A stretch of DNA of 64,000 nt from Beta vulgaris subsp. vulgaris (taxonomy: Eukaryota > Streptophyta > Magnoliopsida > Caryophyllales > Amaranthaceae): NCBI RefSeq assembly GCF_026745355.1, contig NC_079209.1, forward strand, positions 17,555,609-17,619,608, read 5' to 3'. Every line of letters starts with the position of its first letter. Position 1 is the stretch's first letter. Of this stretch, positions 20,084-31,058 are shown piece by piece. The notes below the pieces were generated by a model. That model worked only from the letters and a program-made list of their open reading frames with translations, searched no databases and was not told the origin of the DNA. The position numbers and the translations under genes were made by a program.

Positions 20084-21627
20084 TGTTAACCCTTGAGTTT
20101 TGAAGATGACCTAACCATAAAAGACATAGTATATTTTATTTATGTTGTTGCAAGGTAATTCATGCTCGAGCTAAGAGAATACTTGATTGAAGATTAAAAC
20201 GGAGAATTAATCAAGATCAAAGTAAAGATATTTGAGTGATGAAGAATCAAGCATGGAATGAAGATTAGAATACATTAGGGTGTATTTATTATCTTCATGT
20301 TAAGGTTGAGTAAAAGCTTAATTAAGTTCGTGGTGAATTCTCAAAGGAACTTGGTTCTGTTCCCATAATAGGAACAGACTTGGCACTATAGGAACAAGGT
20401 TAGGGAACAAGACTTAAAACTGATTTAGGAACACCTAAGAGTCTCTAAAGTTGTGCGCCTAACTCAAATATGCGCCCAATATATTTGTTAGAGTTTTTAG
20501 GGTTGTTTTAACTAAGATCCACTATTTTAGGAATTTAGTTTAAGTTTGTTAGGAAAAAGATTTTAAAAAGATTTTCTGATTTTAATCTAACCGATTTTCA
20601 AATCTTATCTTTTTATCTTTTATCTTTCGTATTTTATTTAAAAGATTTTGTTTTCAAAAATAATATCTTTCCGGTTTTTAAATGATTTCGGTTTTAAGAT
20701 ATAAAACTGTTTTTCGATTTTATTAAAGATATTTTAAAAAGATATTTTTCCTAAAAACTAGCTAAAGTAAATAAATTATTTAATTTCCTAAAAATTGGAC
20801 TACACGCCTAAAAAGATACTGCTACACGTTTTTGTAGTTAGTGGATTTAGTGGCTTAGTTAATTATCCTTCAAGTATTTAATTTAATTAAATGAGTTTAA
20901 TTATTCTTCAAGTTTTGTGAAACCACGTAATATGTTACCGCTTCCCTTATGAAGTGAAGTAGTGGATTAGTGGGTTATTTACTTGACATATAATATTTAA
21001 TTTATTTAATTAATTAATTAAAATCATGGAGATCATGTGATAATGGTTTAATTAGTGGAGAACATGTCTTGTCTTAATTGTCTATAAATAGGCGCCTAAT
21101 TCATTAGAACAAAGTGTGTCTGACTTAGCTAATTTGTCTAAGTTATCTAAAAGAGTCAGTGCCTTTTCCTTATGAGAATTCATACTTACATTAATCGAGT
21201 TTATTACCCTTCCATTGTTTTACAATGTGTATTTTTGAGAAAAGGGTTTGAGTGAACTCTTGTAAGCGTGAGAAGCTTTGAGTGAAGCAAGAGAAAGAGA
21301 AAAAGAAAGGAACTTCGAGTGAAGTTTGAGAGGAACGTCAGTTGTGGGAACTGTCATTGGGAACTTTAGTTGAGTGACTTAAGTTGAGAATCGAGAGAAA
21401 AGTAATAGGTTGTAATCAGAGTTGTTTTGGCCTATTATAGTGGAAAGTTGTCTAAAATCCCTTGTGGTCGAGGTTGTTTCTTCCTACTAGGCCTAGGAAG
21501 TTTTTCCTTGCTAAATCTCTCGTATTCCCATTGTTTGTTCCCAAGTTTACTTTTAATTCCGCAAAAAGTATAGCTTATTCTCTCACTATAATTCACCCCC
21601 CTATTATAGTGCTCATATTATACAACA
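20084..21627 (+). repeat. 5' LTR of the SIRE-like element
   Basis: It begins TGTTAACCCTTGAGTTTTGA and ends ATTATACAACA, so it has TG...CA ends and is about 1.54 kb long. The start is inferred from the typical copia LTR opening; the end is fixed by the primer site two bases later. No 3' LTR is available for comparison. Confidence 0.75.
21083..21090 (+). promoter_or_regulatory. TATA box of the copia LTR
   Basis: TATAAATA in the context TCTATAAATAGGCGCC, about 540 bp before the LTR end, is a typical LTR promoter position. Confidence 0.65.
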
Positions 21628-21629
21628 AT

Positions 21630-21641
21630 TGGTATCAGAGC
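21630..21641 (+). other. Primer binding site for initiator tRNA-Met
   Basis: TGGTATCAGAGC is complementary to the 3' end of plant initiator methionine tRNA and primes minus-strand synthesis in copia elements. It follows the LTR end at a 2-base distance. Confidence 0.92.
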
Positions 21642-21691
21642 TGGAACTCTAAAAATCAGGAAACCATGTTGAGTTCAAGATCTTGAAAAAT

Positions 21692-23290
21692 ATGAATACT
21701 AAAGAGAAACTGGAAGAAGGGTACTCTACGCAGAGGCCACCAATGTTCAATGGTAAGTTCTACACCTACTGGAAGAACAGAATGGAGATCTTTATCAAAG
21801 CCGACAATTACCAGGTATGGAGAGTCATAGAGGTAGGTGATTTTGAAGTCACTACCACTAATGACAAGAATGAGGTAATTCCTAAATATATATATGATTT
21901 TGATAAAGCAGATTTCGAAAAGATGGAAATTAATGCTCTTGCTATAAAACTGCTTCATTGTGGTCTTGGACCTCATGAAACAAATCGTGTCATGGGATGA
22001 AAACCGCAAAACAAATTTGGGATCTTCTTGAAGTCACTCATGAAGGTACGAGTGAAGTTAAGAGATCAAAAATAGATCTTTTGATGAACCAATATGAACT
22101 TTTTCAAATGAAATCAAAAGAGTCTATCCAAGACATGTTTACACGCTTTACTAATATTATTAATGAGCTAACATCTCTTGGAAAGTGATTACATCTGAGG
22201 AACAGGTACGAAAGGTCCTAAGGAGCCTTCCTAGGGATCGATGGATGGCTAAGGTAACTGCCTTACAGGAAACTAAGGACTTTACTAAGTTCAATTTGGA
22301 ACAACTTGCTGGTTCCCTTATGACTCATGAGTTGCAATTGGACAATGAGAATGGAGACATGTCCAAGCAAAAATCGATTGCCTTAAAAGCTGATGAAAGT
22401 GAAGACTCAGAAACTGATGAAGAAGAATCCGCTCTCATGGTCCGAAAATTCAAAAGAATGTTTAGGAACATGAAGAATGGAGATTACAAAGGTAAGAATA
22501 AGAAATATTCTAACAAACTTGTTTGTCATAAGTGTGGCAGTTCTGAGCATTCATCAAGGATTGTCCCCAATGGGAACAAGAAAAAGGCAAAGGAAGGGAA
22601 CGAAGCAGAGATAGGAACAAGGAATACAAAACTCCTATACTCGATCTGACATGAAGAAAGCTATGGTTGCTGCATGGGGAGACTCTGACTCCGAAGAAGA
22701 AGATGATCCTCAACCAAATGAGGAGACTGCAAACTTCTGTCTTATGGCTCTTGACAATTCCGAATCTGATGAAGAGATTGAATCTCTTGAGGCAAGTCTA
22801 GACACAATCAAAACTCGTCTTAATTCTTTAAGTAAAGAAAAATTATTTGAGTTTATTGTTGGCTGTAAAAGATTGCAAAGATGAACTATTAAACTAAAAC
22901 AATGTCAACATGCTTTAAGTGTTGCAAAGGAACATACCTCTTGGCTTAAAAGTGTTCGAATTGATATTGAGAAAAGATTTTTCGAGTTGTTTGACAAAAA
23001 TCTTAAATTAAAAGAGGATTTCGAAAATCTTAAAAATGAGAACTACTTGTTAAGCTTGAGTTATCACAATAAAAGAGTTTGTTCCTGAAGTAAGTTCTTT
23101 GACATTAAGTCAGTTCCCTTGCAAAGTTTCAAATCTGAAATAAACGAATTGAAAAATCATGTTTCATTTTTGGAAATTGAAAATAATGAACTTGTAGGGG
23201 AACTGCACCAAATGAGAAATGAAAAGAAAATGCTACCTTACCAAACTGGATTAAGAACCCTCAAACAAAACGAACGAAGGTCTTGGTTTT
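21692..23290 (+). pseudogene. Copia gag (nucleocapsid) of the SIRE-like element
   Basis: The ATG at 21692 starts MNTKEKLEEGYS, then FNGKFYTYWKNRMEIFIKA, the opening of copia gag. The gag core continues through 21997-22188 (AKQIWDLLEVTHEG) and 22185-22649 (LEQLAGSLMTHELQ). Stops at about 21998 and 22186 separate these three parts. The first zinc knuckle (CHKCGSSEH, about 22524) loses its last Cys through an apparent one-base deletion. An acidic and then heptad-like region (22651-22884 and on) follows. Gag packages the RNA into particles. Confidence 0.8.
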
Positions 23291-23319
23291 AATCACAAAA
23301 AGAAATTTGAAAAACCTAA

Positions 23320-24960
23320 AAAGAGAGTTGATTTACCAAGTGATAAAGTTTGTATGTTTTGTGGGAACACTGGTCATTTTAGGAACTCTTGTCCTAAAAG
23401 ACTTGGTCGCATTAATGAGAACTTGGAAACAAGTAGATTAATTTTGGAAAAAGAAATCTATTGTTCCTGAAGGAAAGGAACCCAAGAAAGATTGGGTTCC
23501 TAACTCTAACAATTAGTTTTCTTGCAGGTTGGAGTGAGGGGGAACAACACATGGTACCTAGACAGTGGTTGTTCTAAGCATATGACTGGAGATAAATCAA
23601 GATTTCTCTCACTCTCAGCCTATAATGGTGGAAGTGTGACTTTTGGTGACAACAAGAAAGGTAACATAGTTGCCATGGGAAAGTTGGTAAGTCATCGTCA
23701 CATTCCATAGATAATGTTTTCTAGTTGATGGATTAAAGCATAACTTGTTAAGTATTTCCCAATTCTGTGATAAAGGGAACTGTGTGAAGTTTAATAGTGA
23801 AAAATGTTTAATTGTCAACAATAGCACAAAGGATATCATTTTGGAAGGAACAAGGAAAGGGAACACATATGTTGTGGATCTCAACCTTGTTCCCAAAAAA
23901 ATTACATGCCTTAGTGTTATTGATGATGATTCATTTTATGGCAAGCGTCTAGGTCATGCTAGCTTTTCTTGCTTGACAAACTCGTTCTAAAGAACTAGTT
24001 TTAGGTTTACCTCATCAAGTTTCATTTAGATCATGTTTGTGATGCATGCGCAAAGGTAAGCATGTTAGGTCCTCTTTCAAGTCCAAAATGTGGTAAGTAC
24101 CACAAGACCTTTAGATTAATTCATATGGATTTATGTGGACCTATGAGGATACAAAGTAGGAGTGGAAAGAAATATGTGTTGTATTGTAGATGACTTCTCT
24201 AGATTTACTTGGGTTATTTTTCTTTCTAGCAAGGACGAGACTTATGATGAGTTCCTTGTCTTTGCAAAGAAAGTTCAAAATTTGAGTGGTCAAAATTCTA
24301 CACCTTAGATCCGACCATGGAAAGAATTTGAATTTAATTCGATGACTTTAGTAGAGACAATGGTTAGATCACAATTTCTCGCCCCTAGAACACCTCAACA
24401 AAATGGTGTTGTTGAAAGGAAGAATAGAACATAGAAGAAATGGCTAGGACTATGTTGATAGCTAGTGGTCTTCCTAAAACTTTTGGGCAGAAGCTGTGAA
24501 TACTGCTTGTCATATTATAAATCGAGCCATGGTAAGACCTTTATTAAATAAAACTCCTTATGAGCTATTTTGGTAAAAAGCCCAATATTACATATTTCAG
24601 AACATTTGGATGTAAATGTTTTGTTCATAATAATGGGAAACAAAATTTGGAAAATTTGATGCTAGAAGTGAAGAAGTGTATTCTTAGGATATCTTCTAGT
24701 AGCAAGCTTATAGAGTTATAATAAAAGGTCTATGTGTGTAGAAGAAAGTGTGCATGTTATTTTTGATGAAACAGATAAATTTGATGCAAGCACACAGGTT
24801 GAGATGACTTCGAAATAGGATTGCAAAAGATCAAGTCTTATTGATGAGACTTTGGAAGACGAAGTCAGGGAACAAAGCCAAGGGAACAACATCCTGTTCC
24901 TGTTCCCAATGAGGAAGAAGAAGAACTAGTGATACACAAGTGAATGAATCCACTATTGTT
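23320..24960 (+). pseudogene. Zinc knuckle, protease and integrase region of copia pol
   Basis: An intact CCHC knuckle (CMFCGNTGHFRNSC) lies near 23352. The aspartic protease motif WYLDSGCSKHMTG has its D-S-G at 23561-23569. The pre-integrase domain is at 23745-23990 (LSISQFCDKGNCVKF, RLGHASFSCL). The integrase core is recognisable only in pieces, for example RLIHMDLCGPMRIQSRSGKK at about 24110 and PQQNGVVERKN near 24390, with a frameshift every hundred bases or so. The enzyme could not be made. Confidence 0.8.
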
Positions 24961-25099
24961 GAACCTGGTTCCCAAGAACAGGAAGTAAGATGATCAAGGA
25001 AACCAAGTTTCCATCCAGGATTTCCAACCAAAGCCTTGGAAAACTCATCGTTCCCATCCTGTGGAACTCAATAATCAGTGACATAAAAAGGGAACTCAA

Positions 25100-26555
25100 A
25101 CGAGATCTCAATTGAAAAATTTTGTGCTTTTCATGCTTTTCTTTCTATGTTGGAACCTAGGAACATGAAGAAGCTCTCACTGATGCTGATTGGATCAGAT
25201 GCAGGATGAACTTCATCAATTTGAAAGAAACAAAGTTTGGCACCTTGAACCTAAACCTAAACAAACAAGGTTATTGGTTTAAAGTGGGTGTTTGAAACAA
25301 ATTAGATGAGTTCGGAACTATATAAGAAACAAGGCCAGGTTAGTTGTGAAAGGATACAATCAACAGGAAGGCATTGATTATGAAGAAACTTTTGCTCCAG
25401 TTGCAAGATTGGAAGCAATTAGAATTTCATAGCATTTTGCTCTTCATGGGTTTAAATTGTATCAAATGGATGTAAAATGTGCTTTTCTAAATGGTTATCT
25501 TAATGAGGAGGTATTTGTAGAACAACCTCCAGGTTTTGAAATAAAGAATTTCCTAATCATGTCTTTAAGCTTGACAAAGCTCTTTATGGGTTAAAGCAAG
25601 CTCCAAGAGCATGGTATGAAAGACTTTCTAAGTTCCTTCTTGAAAATGAGTTTAAAAGAGGAAAATTGGATCGAACCTTGTTTTTAAAATCAAAAGGAAA
25701 ACATTTATTAGTTGTTCAAATATATGTTGATGATATTATATTTGGTGCCACTAATGAATCTTTGTGCAAGGATTTTTCTAATCTCATGAGTAAATTTACA
25801 TCCATCAACAAAAGTACATAAAGGAACTATTGAAAAAGTATGGTTTGGAGGCATCCAAAGTGAATCATACACCTATGGGAACTTCAACCAGATTGGATGA
25901 AGATTCTATAGGAACAAGTGTGGACCAAACCAAGTATCGAGGTATGATTGGCTCATTACTATATCAAACTGCAAGTTGTCCTAATATTGCTTTCAGTGTA
26001 GGGTTATGTGCAAGGTTTCAAGTCAATCCAAAGGAATCTCATCTCACAGATGTGAAGAGAATCCTAAGATACCTCAAGGGAACAGATGATTTAAGCCTAT
26101 TCTATTTGAGAAGTGATACCTTTGAATTAAAAGGATTTGCGGATGCTGATTATGCAGGAGATCTGGTCAATCGGAAGAGTACATCAGGTATGGTTCAGTT
26201 CCTTAGTCATAGTTTAGTTTTTTGGAGCACCAAGAAGCAAAACACAGTTGCTTTATCTACAGCTGAGGCTGAATATGTTGCAGCTGCAGCATGTTGTTCC
26301 CAAATGTTATGGATAAAACAACAACTACGTGACTATAGAATTTACTTTGAATGTGTTCCCATCTATTGTGATAATACTAGTGCCATTAGTATTTCTAAAG
26401 ATCCTGTGCATCATTCAAGAGTCAAACGCATCCATATTAGGCATCACTTTCTGAAAGATAATGTTGAAAAGGGTATTAAAATGGAATTCTGTGAGACTGA
26501 ACGTCAAATTGCAGATATTTTGACAAAACCCTTAAATAGAGATAGGTTTGAATAA
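25100..26555 (+). pseudogene. Reverse transcriptase and RNase H of copia pol
   Basis: The RT starts in broken form (VIGLKWVFE about 25270, KLDKALYGLKQAPRAWYERL about 25565) and holds the catalytic box YVDD at 25723-25734, inside QIYVDDIIFGATNES. The RNase H is intact in the long open stretch 25830-26555: KYRGMIGSLLYQTASCPNIA, GFADADYAGD with catalytic Asp, ALSTAEAEYVAAAACC with Glu, and YCDNTSAISISKDP with Asp. It ends ADILTKPLNRDRFE at the usual copia end. Stops and frameshifts are concentrated between 25130 and 25560. Confidence 0.88.
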
Positions 26556-27137
26556 TTGAGACTTGAACTTGGCTTGATCAAGTTGAAATGATTGCTACAA
26601 TATTTTCCCCTTTGTGTTGATTTTTTGGCATTATGTTTGGATGTGCATATTCGATGTTTTTATTTGCTTAAATACATCACAATCCTTATATGATTATTTC
26701 ATGTGTATAAGTAAAAATGTCGGAAAATTGCTCACCAATGTCCAATAATATTCCCTTATTGTTCTAAGACAATTCTATGCCTTAAGTGATGACAAAGGAT
26801 TAAAAGAATTAATGGTGTTCCAAAGTAGCAAAATTTCCTTGTTTCCATTCATTGTTCCCAAACGCTGTTCACAGCGTATTAAGTTTAGATTTTCTTTCAA
26901 AATTCAAAAATCCAAAAATATTCTTTTTAGATTTTTTCTCCTAAAAATCTGATTTTTTTCCTCATATCTCTCAAGTTAGTTGTAAGATATTTTTTTAAAT
27001 TAGTTGGAAGATTTTTTTCTAAAAACGTGTACTATACACGGTTTTCTTAATTTCTTTTCTTTTATTTCCTAGCCTTCCTAAAATCAAAATTAACTTTGTT
27101 TTACTTTTCATAAAACCCGAAAACCCCTCCACAAAAC
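26556..27137 (+). other. Spacer between copia pol and env-like ORF
   Basis: AT-rich, with no ORF. It has a GATTTTTT/AAAAATC-rich stretch (26930-27030) similar in wording to the LTR (20560-20700). Confidence 0.5.
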
Positions 27138-28075
27138 ATGAATCCCAAAAATACTTCTCACTCTCTCTCCTCCCACAAATCCGAAAAACCCTCTCCTTCC
27201 TCCATTAACATTGAATCACCTACTCCCATGGATATCTCTCCAAATTCATCAACAAGCATCCTAAGAAAAAGGAAAACAATTGAGGAAACCGTGGAAATGG
27301 AAGTAGAAGAACAACATGCAACAAGTGAGGGGGAATCAGATGTTCCTGAGAGAGGAACAACAAGAATTTCTCGAAAGAATACCACGGCATCTAGGTATGT
27401 TTATGGTCTTTTCATTGATGTTTCTTGGTGTAAAAGGGAAAATTTTCGTCAATTGCTCAATATGATCAAGTTTCAAGGTTGGGAGCATCTTTTTGTGAAT
27501 TGCTATGGAAATAGTTTAATTCCCAAACTAATGGACGAATTTTGTGAAAACTTTTCCATTGATGAATAAGGGAATTGTTCTACTCTAGTAAAAGGAACCC
27601 AGCTTGATTTTAATGCTAAAACTTTGGGTAAATTGCTTGGTGTTCCTGGAACCGATGTTTATTTTAAGAAGCAAAGAGGTTCCTATCCTTTTTCGGATAT
27701 CTCTTTTGATCAATTGATTGTGAAATATGGTGGTCAAAAGGGAAAAACATTTCTTAATCACAATATTCTTTCTCCCTACCACAAAATTTTATTCCACATT
27801 CTAAAGAAAGCTTATTACCTCGTCTTTCTAAACGTGCTCAAGTAAGCATGTTGGACTTGATTTATATTCATTGTTTAGCATCTCATAAACACATAAACTT
27901 TCCCTCCTTAATGATTCAACATATTAGTCATTGTATTGAAAATGGTTTTGTTGTTGGATACGGGGCTCTAATAACCGAAATCTTGCTTAAGTTCAATGTG
28001 ACAATTTCGGGGGCTCAAACCAATTACCATAAGATAAAATTAATTATGTCATCACTTGTCAGCTTTTTTGAATGA
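27138..28075 (+). pseudogene. env-like ORF of the SIRE-like element (putative plant transposon protein domain)
   Basis: The ATG at 27138 opens a Ser/Pro-rich head (NPKNTSHSLSSHKSEKPSPS), an acidic stretch and then a folded-looking domain (RYVYGLFIDVSWCKRENF). The frame stops at 27567, continues at 27624-27845 (LGKLLGVPGTDVYF) and again at 27848-28075 (LDLIYIHCLASHKHINFPS, YGALITEILLKF). This resembles the 'putative plant transposon protein' domain found in the third ORF of SIRE elements, which has been called env-like without proof of membrane function. I see no convincing signal peptide or transmembrane helix. The C-terminus is lost at the junction with CACTA 2. Confidence 0.65.
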
Positions 28076-28146
28076 TGCTATTTGTAAACTAATGACTCCA
28101 TAGAAATTAATATTATTAAGTAACTTACTTTCCCTAGCTCTGAATG

Positions 28147-28395
28147 CTAGTGCTTAACCAACTTTATCCATTGATTACTAGTAATTCCGTATGGTGGCTG
28201 CAAATTACACATCTCATCGAGAGTCATGTCATCTAGTTTGTAGTAATGTGACTTGAGCTCGTGTTTAAAATGCCTCCAACTTCTGTTAGCACGCTTGAGG
28301 ATTTGTTTCTCGTATTCAGGACCATCAGGAATTACAAAGCGTTCCTTTAAGAAAATAGTATTGTGGGTGAGCCTAGCGTTTACAAGCAGATCCAA
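28147..28395 (-). pseudogene. TNPA-like protein, C-terminal exon (Transposase_24) of CACTA 2
   Basis: The - strand frame contains RFVIPDGPEYEKQILKRANR, SWRHFKHELKSHYY and PPYGITSNQWIKLVKH, which follow the Transposase_24 pattern (I-P-x-G, W-R-x-F-K-x-x-L, then x-x-x-W-x-x-L-V). It is the most distal piece of the gene, about 70 bases from the break with the copia element. It belongs with the N-terminal part at 30600-31008; the gap between them would be intron, now including a MITE. Confidence 0.65.
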
Positions 28396-29634
28396 AGAAA
28401 GAGAATAAAAAAAGTATTGTTATTCTGAAGGCAGCAACAGAACTATTATGAAGGCATTGTCAGGATTCCCGAACTTAATATATCATACAAGTCGCACAAA
28501 GTATTAGACTTAGTAGCGAAGGTATCTCATTACTGAGCCAAAATAGTAAGGATCAGAATCATAAACATTGAAGTATGTTATTTCAAGATTAGCAAGAGCT
28601 TATGATTGATAAGTCAGAACAATTAAATATTAAAACAGTATAGTAGCAAGTATAAGAAGAACAGATGGAGTTAATCATATAATTCTATTTTGTTTTATAT
28701 GCTACTGCTTGATTTGTCTTGTTTTAAATTGCTTTTAGGTCTTTATTCTGTTGCAACAACAAGACATATTGTACTCAATTGGATGTAAACTAGGTGCTAA
28801 GTTTGTGCTTATAAATCTGAGCAACTAAACACCAGAATATCCTAGTTTGGATCTGTTTTATCATATGCTTTAGGACGTCTAGATTCATGTGGGTAGAATG
28901 TAACCAGTTAAAAGTACTATTGACACCATAATTTCGACCCAGTCGTAAGATCTAAAAATCATATAAGAACAAACAAAATTGACAAAAGAAATTGTTCCCC
29001 TAACATGATTTATATCCCCAAATCAAAGGAATGAACACATTACAATTTCATTCAATTATTACAAAATAAATAGAAAGAGCAAATGAATTGAATTTATAAG
29101 AGATGAGTAAGAAGCAGTTGTACTGCATTTTTATGTTTAGGTTAAATATAGATTGATGATGTTGGAACCACCTCAGCATAATTTACCAAATATGCTTAAT
29201 GGAGTGCTTGCTGAAGATATGCGTCCAGATCATTGATTAAATAGCTAACAGAGATGAGTGGTCATTGTTTTCCTGAAGTTGTCACCCCTTCTCTCCATTT
29301 CGTTTTGTTTCTCATTCATCTTTTTCTAATGTAATGTTCTTGGAATGTCTCATAATCAAATTCCATTAACTTTAGTTGTAGGCTATGGTTTAGTTCTACA
29401 CTCACATGTTAAGGCTTCTAATAGTTCTTCCCTTTGGAAATTATATTGTGTAGCATTTGGGAATGCTAACTGTCTCTCCTGGTTTATGTGAAGGACAGTG
29501 GAATTCAATTATGTACAGTGATTGTAGATTGTATTTCTGTGTTTTTACACAAAGGGATGGCGCATGTATACCAAAGGAGGGTGAAGGACAAAAATATTAT
29601 TCCCATAAGCTGTCATGTAATACTTTATCTACAA
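28396..29634. other. Non-coding interior of CACTA 2
   Basis: AT-rich DNA without recognisable genes; presumably an intron of the TNPA-like gene. Confidence 0.5.
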
Positions 29635-29643
29635 ATTAAAAAA

Positions 29644-29996
29644 GGAAAAATTGACAATAGAGGTCTGAACTTTGGGTGATAATTTTTAAAAGGTTCGAAC
29701 TATTGATTAACCTGTGTAGGTCCCAACTTTAGGGGGTCTGAACTTTTAGCGGGCCTCGACGACTTAAAACTGAAGATTTTTTTTTAAAATCTCACCTAGC
29801 TCCTACATCCCTCCTCAATTAACCCTTCTGATGTGACCCAAGTTTTACAAGTGATGACCTATTAAGCCAGTTTTAAGTCACTAAGGCCCGCTAAAAGTTA
29901 AGACCCCCTAAAGTTGGAACCTACACAGGTTAATCAATAGTTTAGACCTTTTAAAAATTATCACCCAAAGTTCAGACCTTTATTGTCAATTTTTCC
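29644..29996. mobile_element. Mutator-type MITE with long terminal inverted repeats and 9-bp duplication
   Basis: The ends GGAAAAATTGACAATA and TATTGTCAATTTTTCC begin inverted repeats of roughly 130 bp (for example GGTCTGAACTTTGGGTGATA on both arms, with few mismatches). ATTAAAAAA flanks the element exactly on both sides (29635-29643 and 29997-30005). A 9-bp duplication with long inverted repeats is the signature of Mutator-like elements. The 353-bp element has no ORF of its own. Confidence 0.92.
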
Positions 29997-30005
29997 ATTA
30001 AAAAA

Positions 30006-30599
30006 TGTCTAGTGTAACTCACAACCTAATGCTCAAGTGAGTGTTACATAAGTTTGTGTACAATACAGGTCACAAATTCAGTACAGATATGTGATACATT
30101 TAACATGTATGAGGAGAGGTCGTGTACAGACTACAGCTTAAGATTATGGCATTCCTCTTTCACTTGATGCTCCAAATGCTAAATCTAGAAGTTTTGTTCC
30201 AAATCTAACTTTTAAACTGTAAATTTCCAAGTTGAATTTTCCTGTTCTCAATCTGTCATATCTAGGGCTATGGGGATTGGGGAAGGCACTTGCTACTTTG
30301 AGAGTGCTGTGTCGATTCCCTGAAATTGTTTGGGACTCTTGGATCCTAATATGTAGTTAGGTGGTGTATGTGGAGGGTTAGGATAACCATGTATAGAACT
30401 TCTGCCAAAGTAGACAACTCTGTTTATGTTCACATTAATTAGAAATTTAGACCGTTCTCCCGTTGAACTTGATTGCATATTTTCGATCTGAAAATGGGTC
30501 AAGACGTGGTGTGTGCTAACTTTGTCAAAATTTAGCTTAGGTTGAAGGTATCTGACCCATTAGCCATTATAACCATCACATTCTACAACTTATCACTGT
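30006..30599. other. Non-coding interior of CACTA 2
   Basis: No gene is supported; a 69-codon - strand frame at 30293-30502 shows no family features. Confidence 0.4.
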
Positions 30600-31008
30600 C
30601 TTTGATTTGCAGATCACGCAGCACATGCAGGTCCCATTGTTATACGCAGATGCTGTGATCGGTACCAACAAATGCGCGAAAATGAGTAAGAAGAAGAATC
30701 AGATATATACTTTCTTTGACCTCCTCTACCAACATAGCTTTCAGATTCTTATCGATGTTATGCCAATTCACTTCTCCAACCGGACATTAGGTCTCTACCT
30801 TTGCAATGCTACCAATGACTCTGACCAAGATATCTCCACCTTTCCTAAGCAGTTGGTAAAACTCGTTGAATTCAACACACTATTTAACGTTGTTGTTACT
30901 CCACACACTGATTGTTGGAATAGGACCACTCACCAATGCGATGTTACCTTTAGCATCTGCATAGAGATAAACAATGGGATGATGTTGCATAAAAACATAT
31001 TAAAATAG
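30600..31008 (-). pseudogene. TNPA-like protein, N-terminal exon region of CACTA 2
   Basis: Reading the - strand gives VEFNEFYQLLRKGGDILVRV, IGSIAKVET, a stop, CPVGEVNWHNIDKNLKAMLV and EEVKES. The spacing is like the first half of Transposase_24 (VxFNExGxPVGxxxxxLxxxIGxxxR...VPxxxWxxVxxxxKxxxWxxVxxxF). It lies directly after the repeat-rich exon on the same strand. The longer + strand frame here is a shadow. Stops make it a pseudogene. The match is by pattern only and moderate. Confidence 0.5.
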
Positions 31009-31058
31009 CATAAATAGATATAATAGATACCAATATAAGTCGAAATCCTAGTAGACCA

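Larger units (their letters stand above)
20084..28075 (+). mobile_element. Ty1/copia retrotransposon (SIRE/Maximus-like), 3'-truncated
   Basis: In order: 5' LTR (20084-21627), a TGGTATCAGAGC primer site, gag, protease, integrase, reverse transcriptase-RNase H, and an env-like ORF after pol. The order PR-IN-RT-RH is copia, and an env-like ORF downstream of pol is the SIRE lineage trait. No second LTR is found: after about 28075 the sequence becomes a CACTA transposase gene on the other strand. Many frameshifts, especially in integrase and RT, make it inactive. Confidence 0.88.

Noticed and set aside
30607..31008. 133-codon + strand ORF
   Set aside because: No family features; the opposite strand carries a TNPA-like pattern that fits the neighbouring genes.
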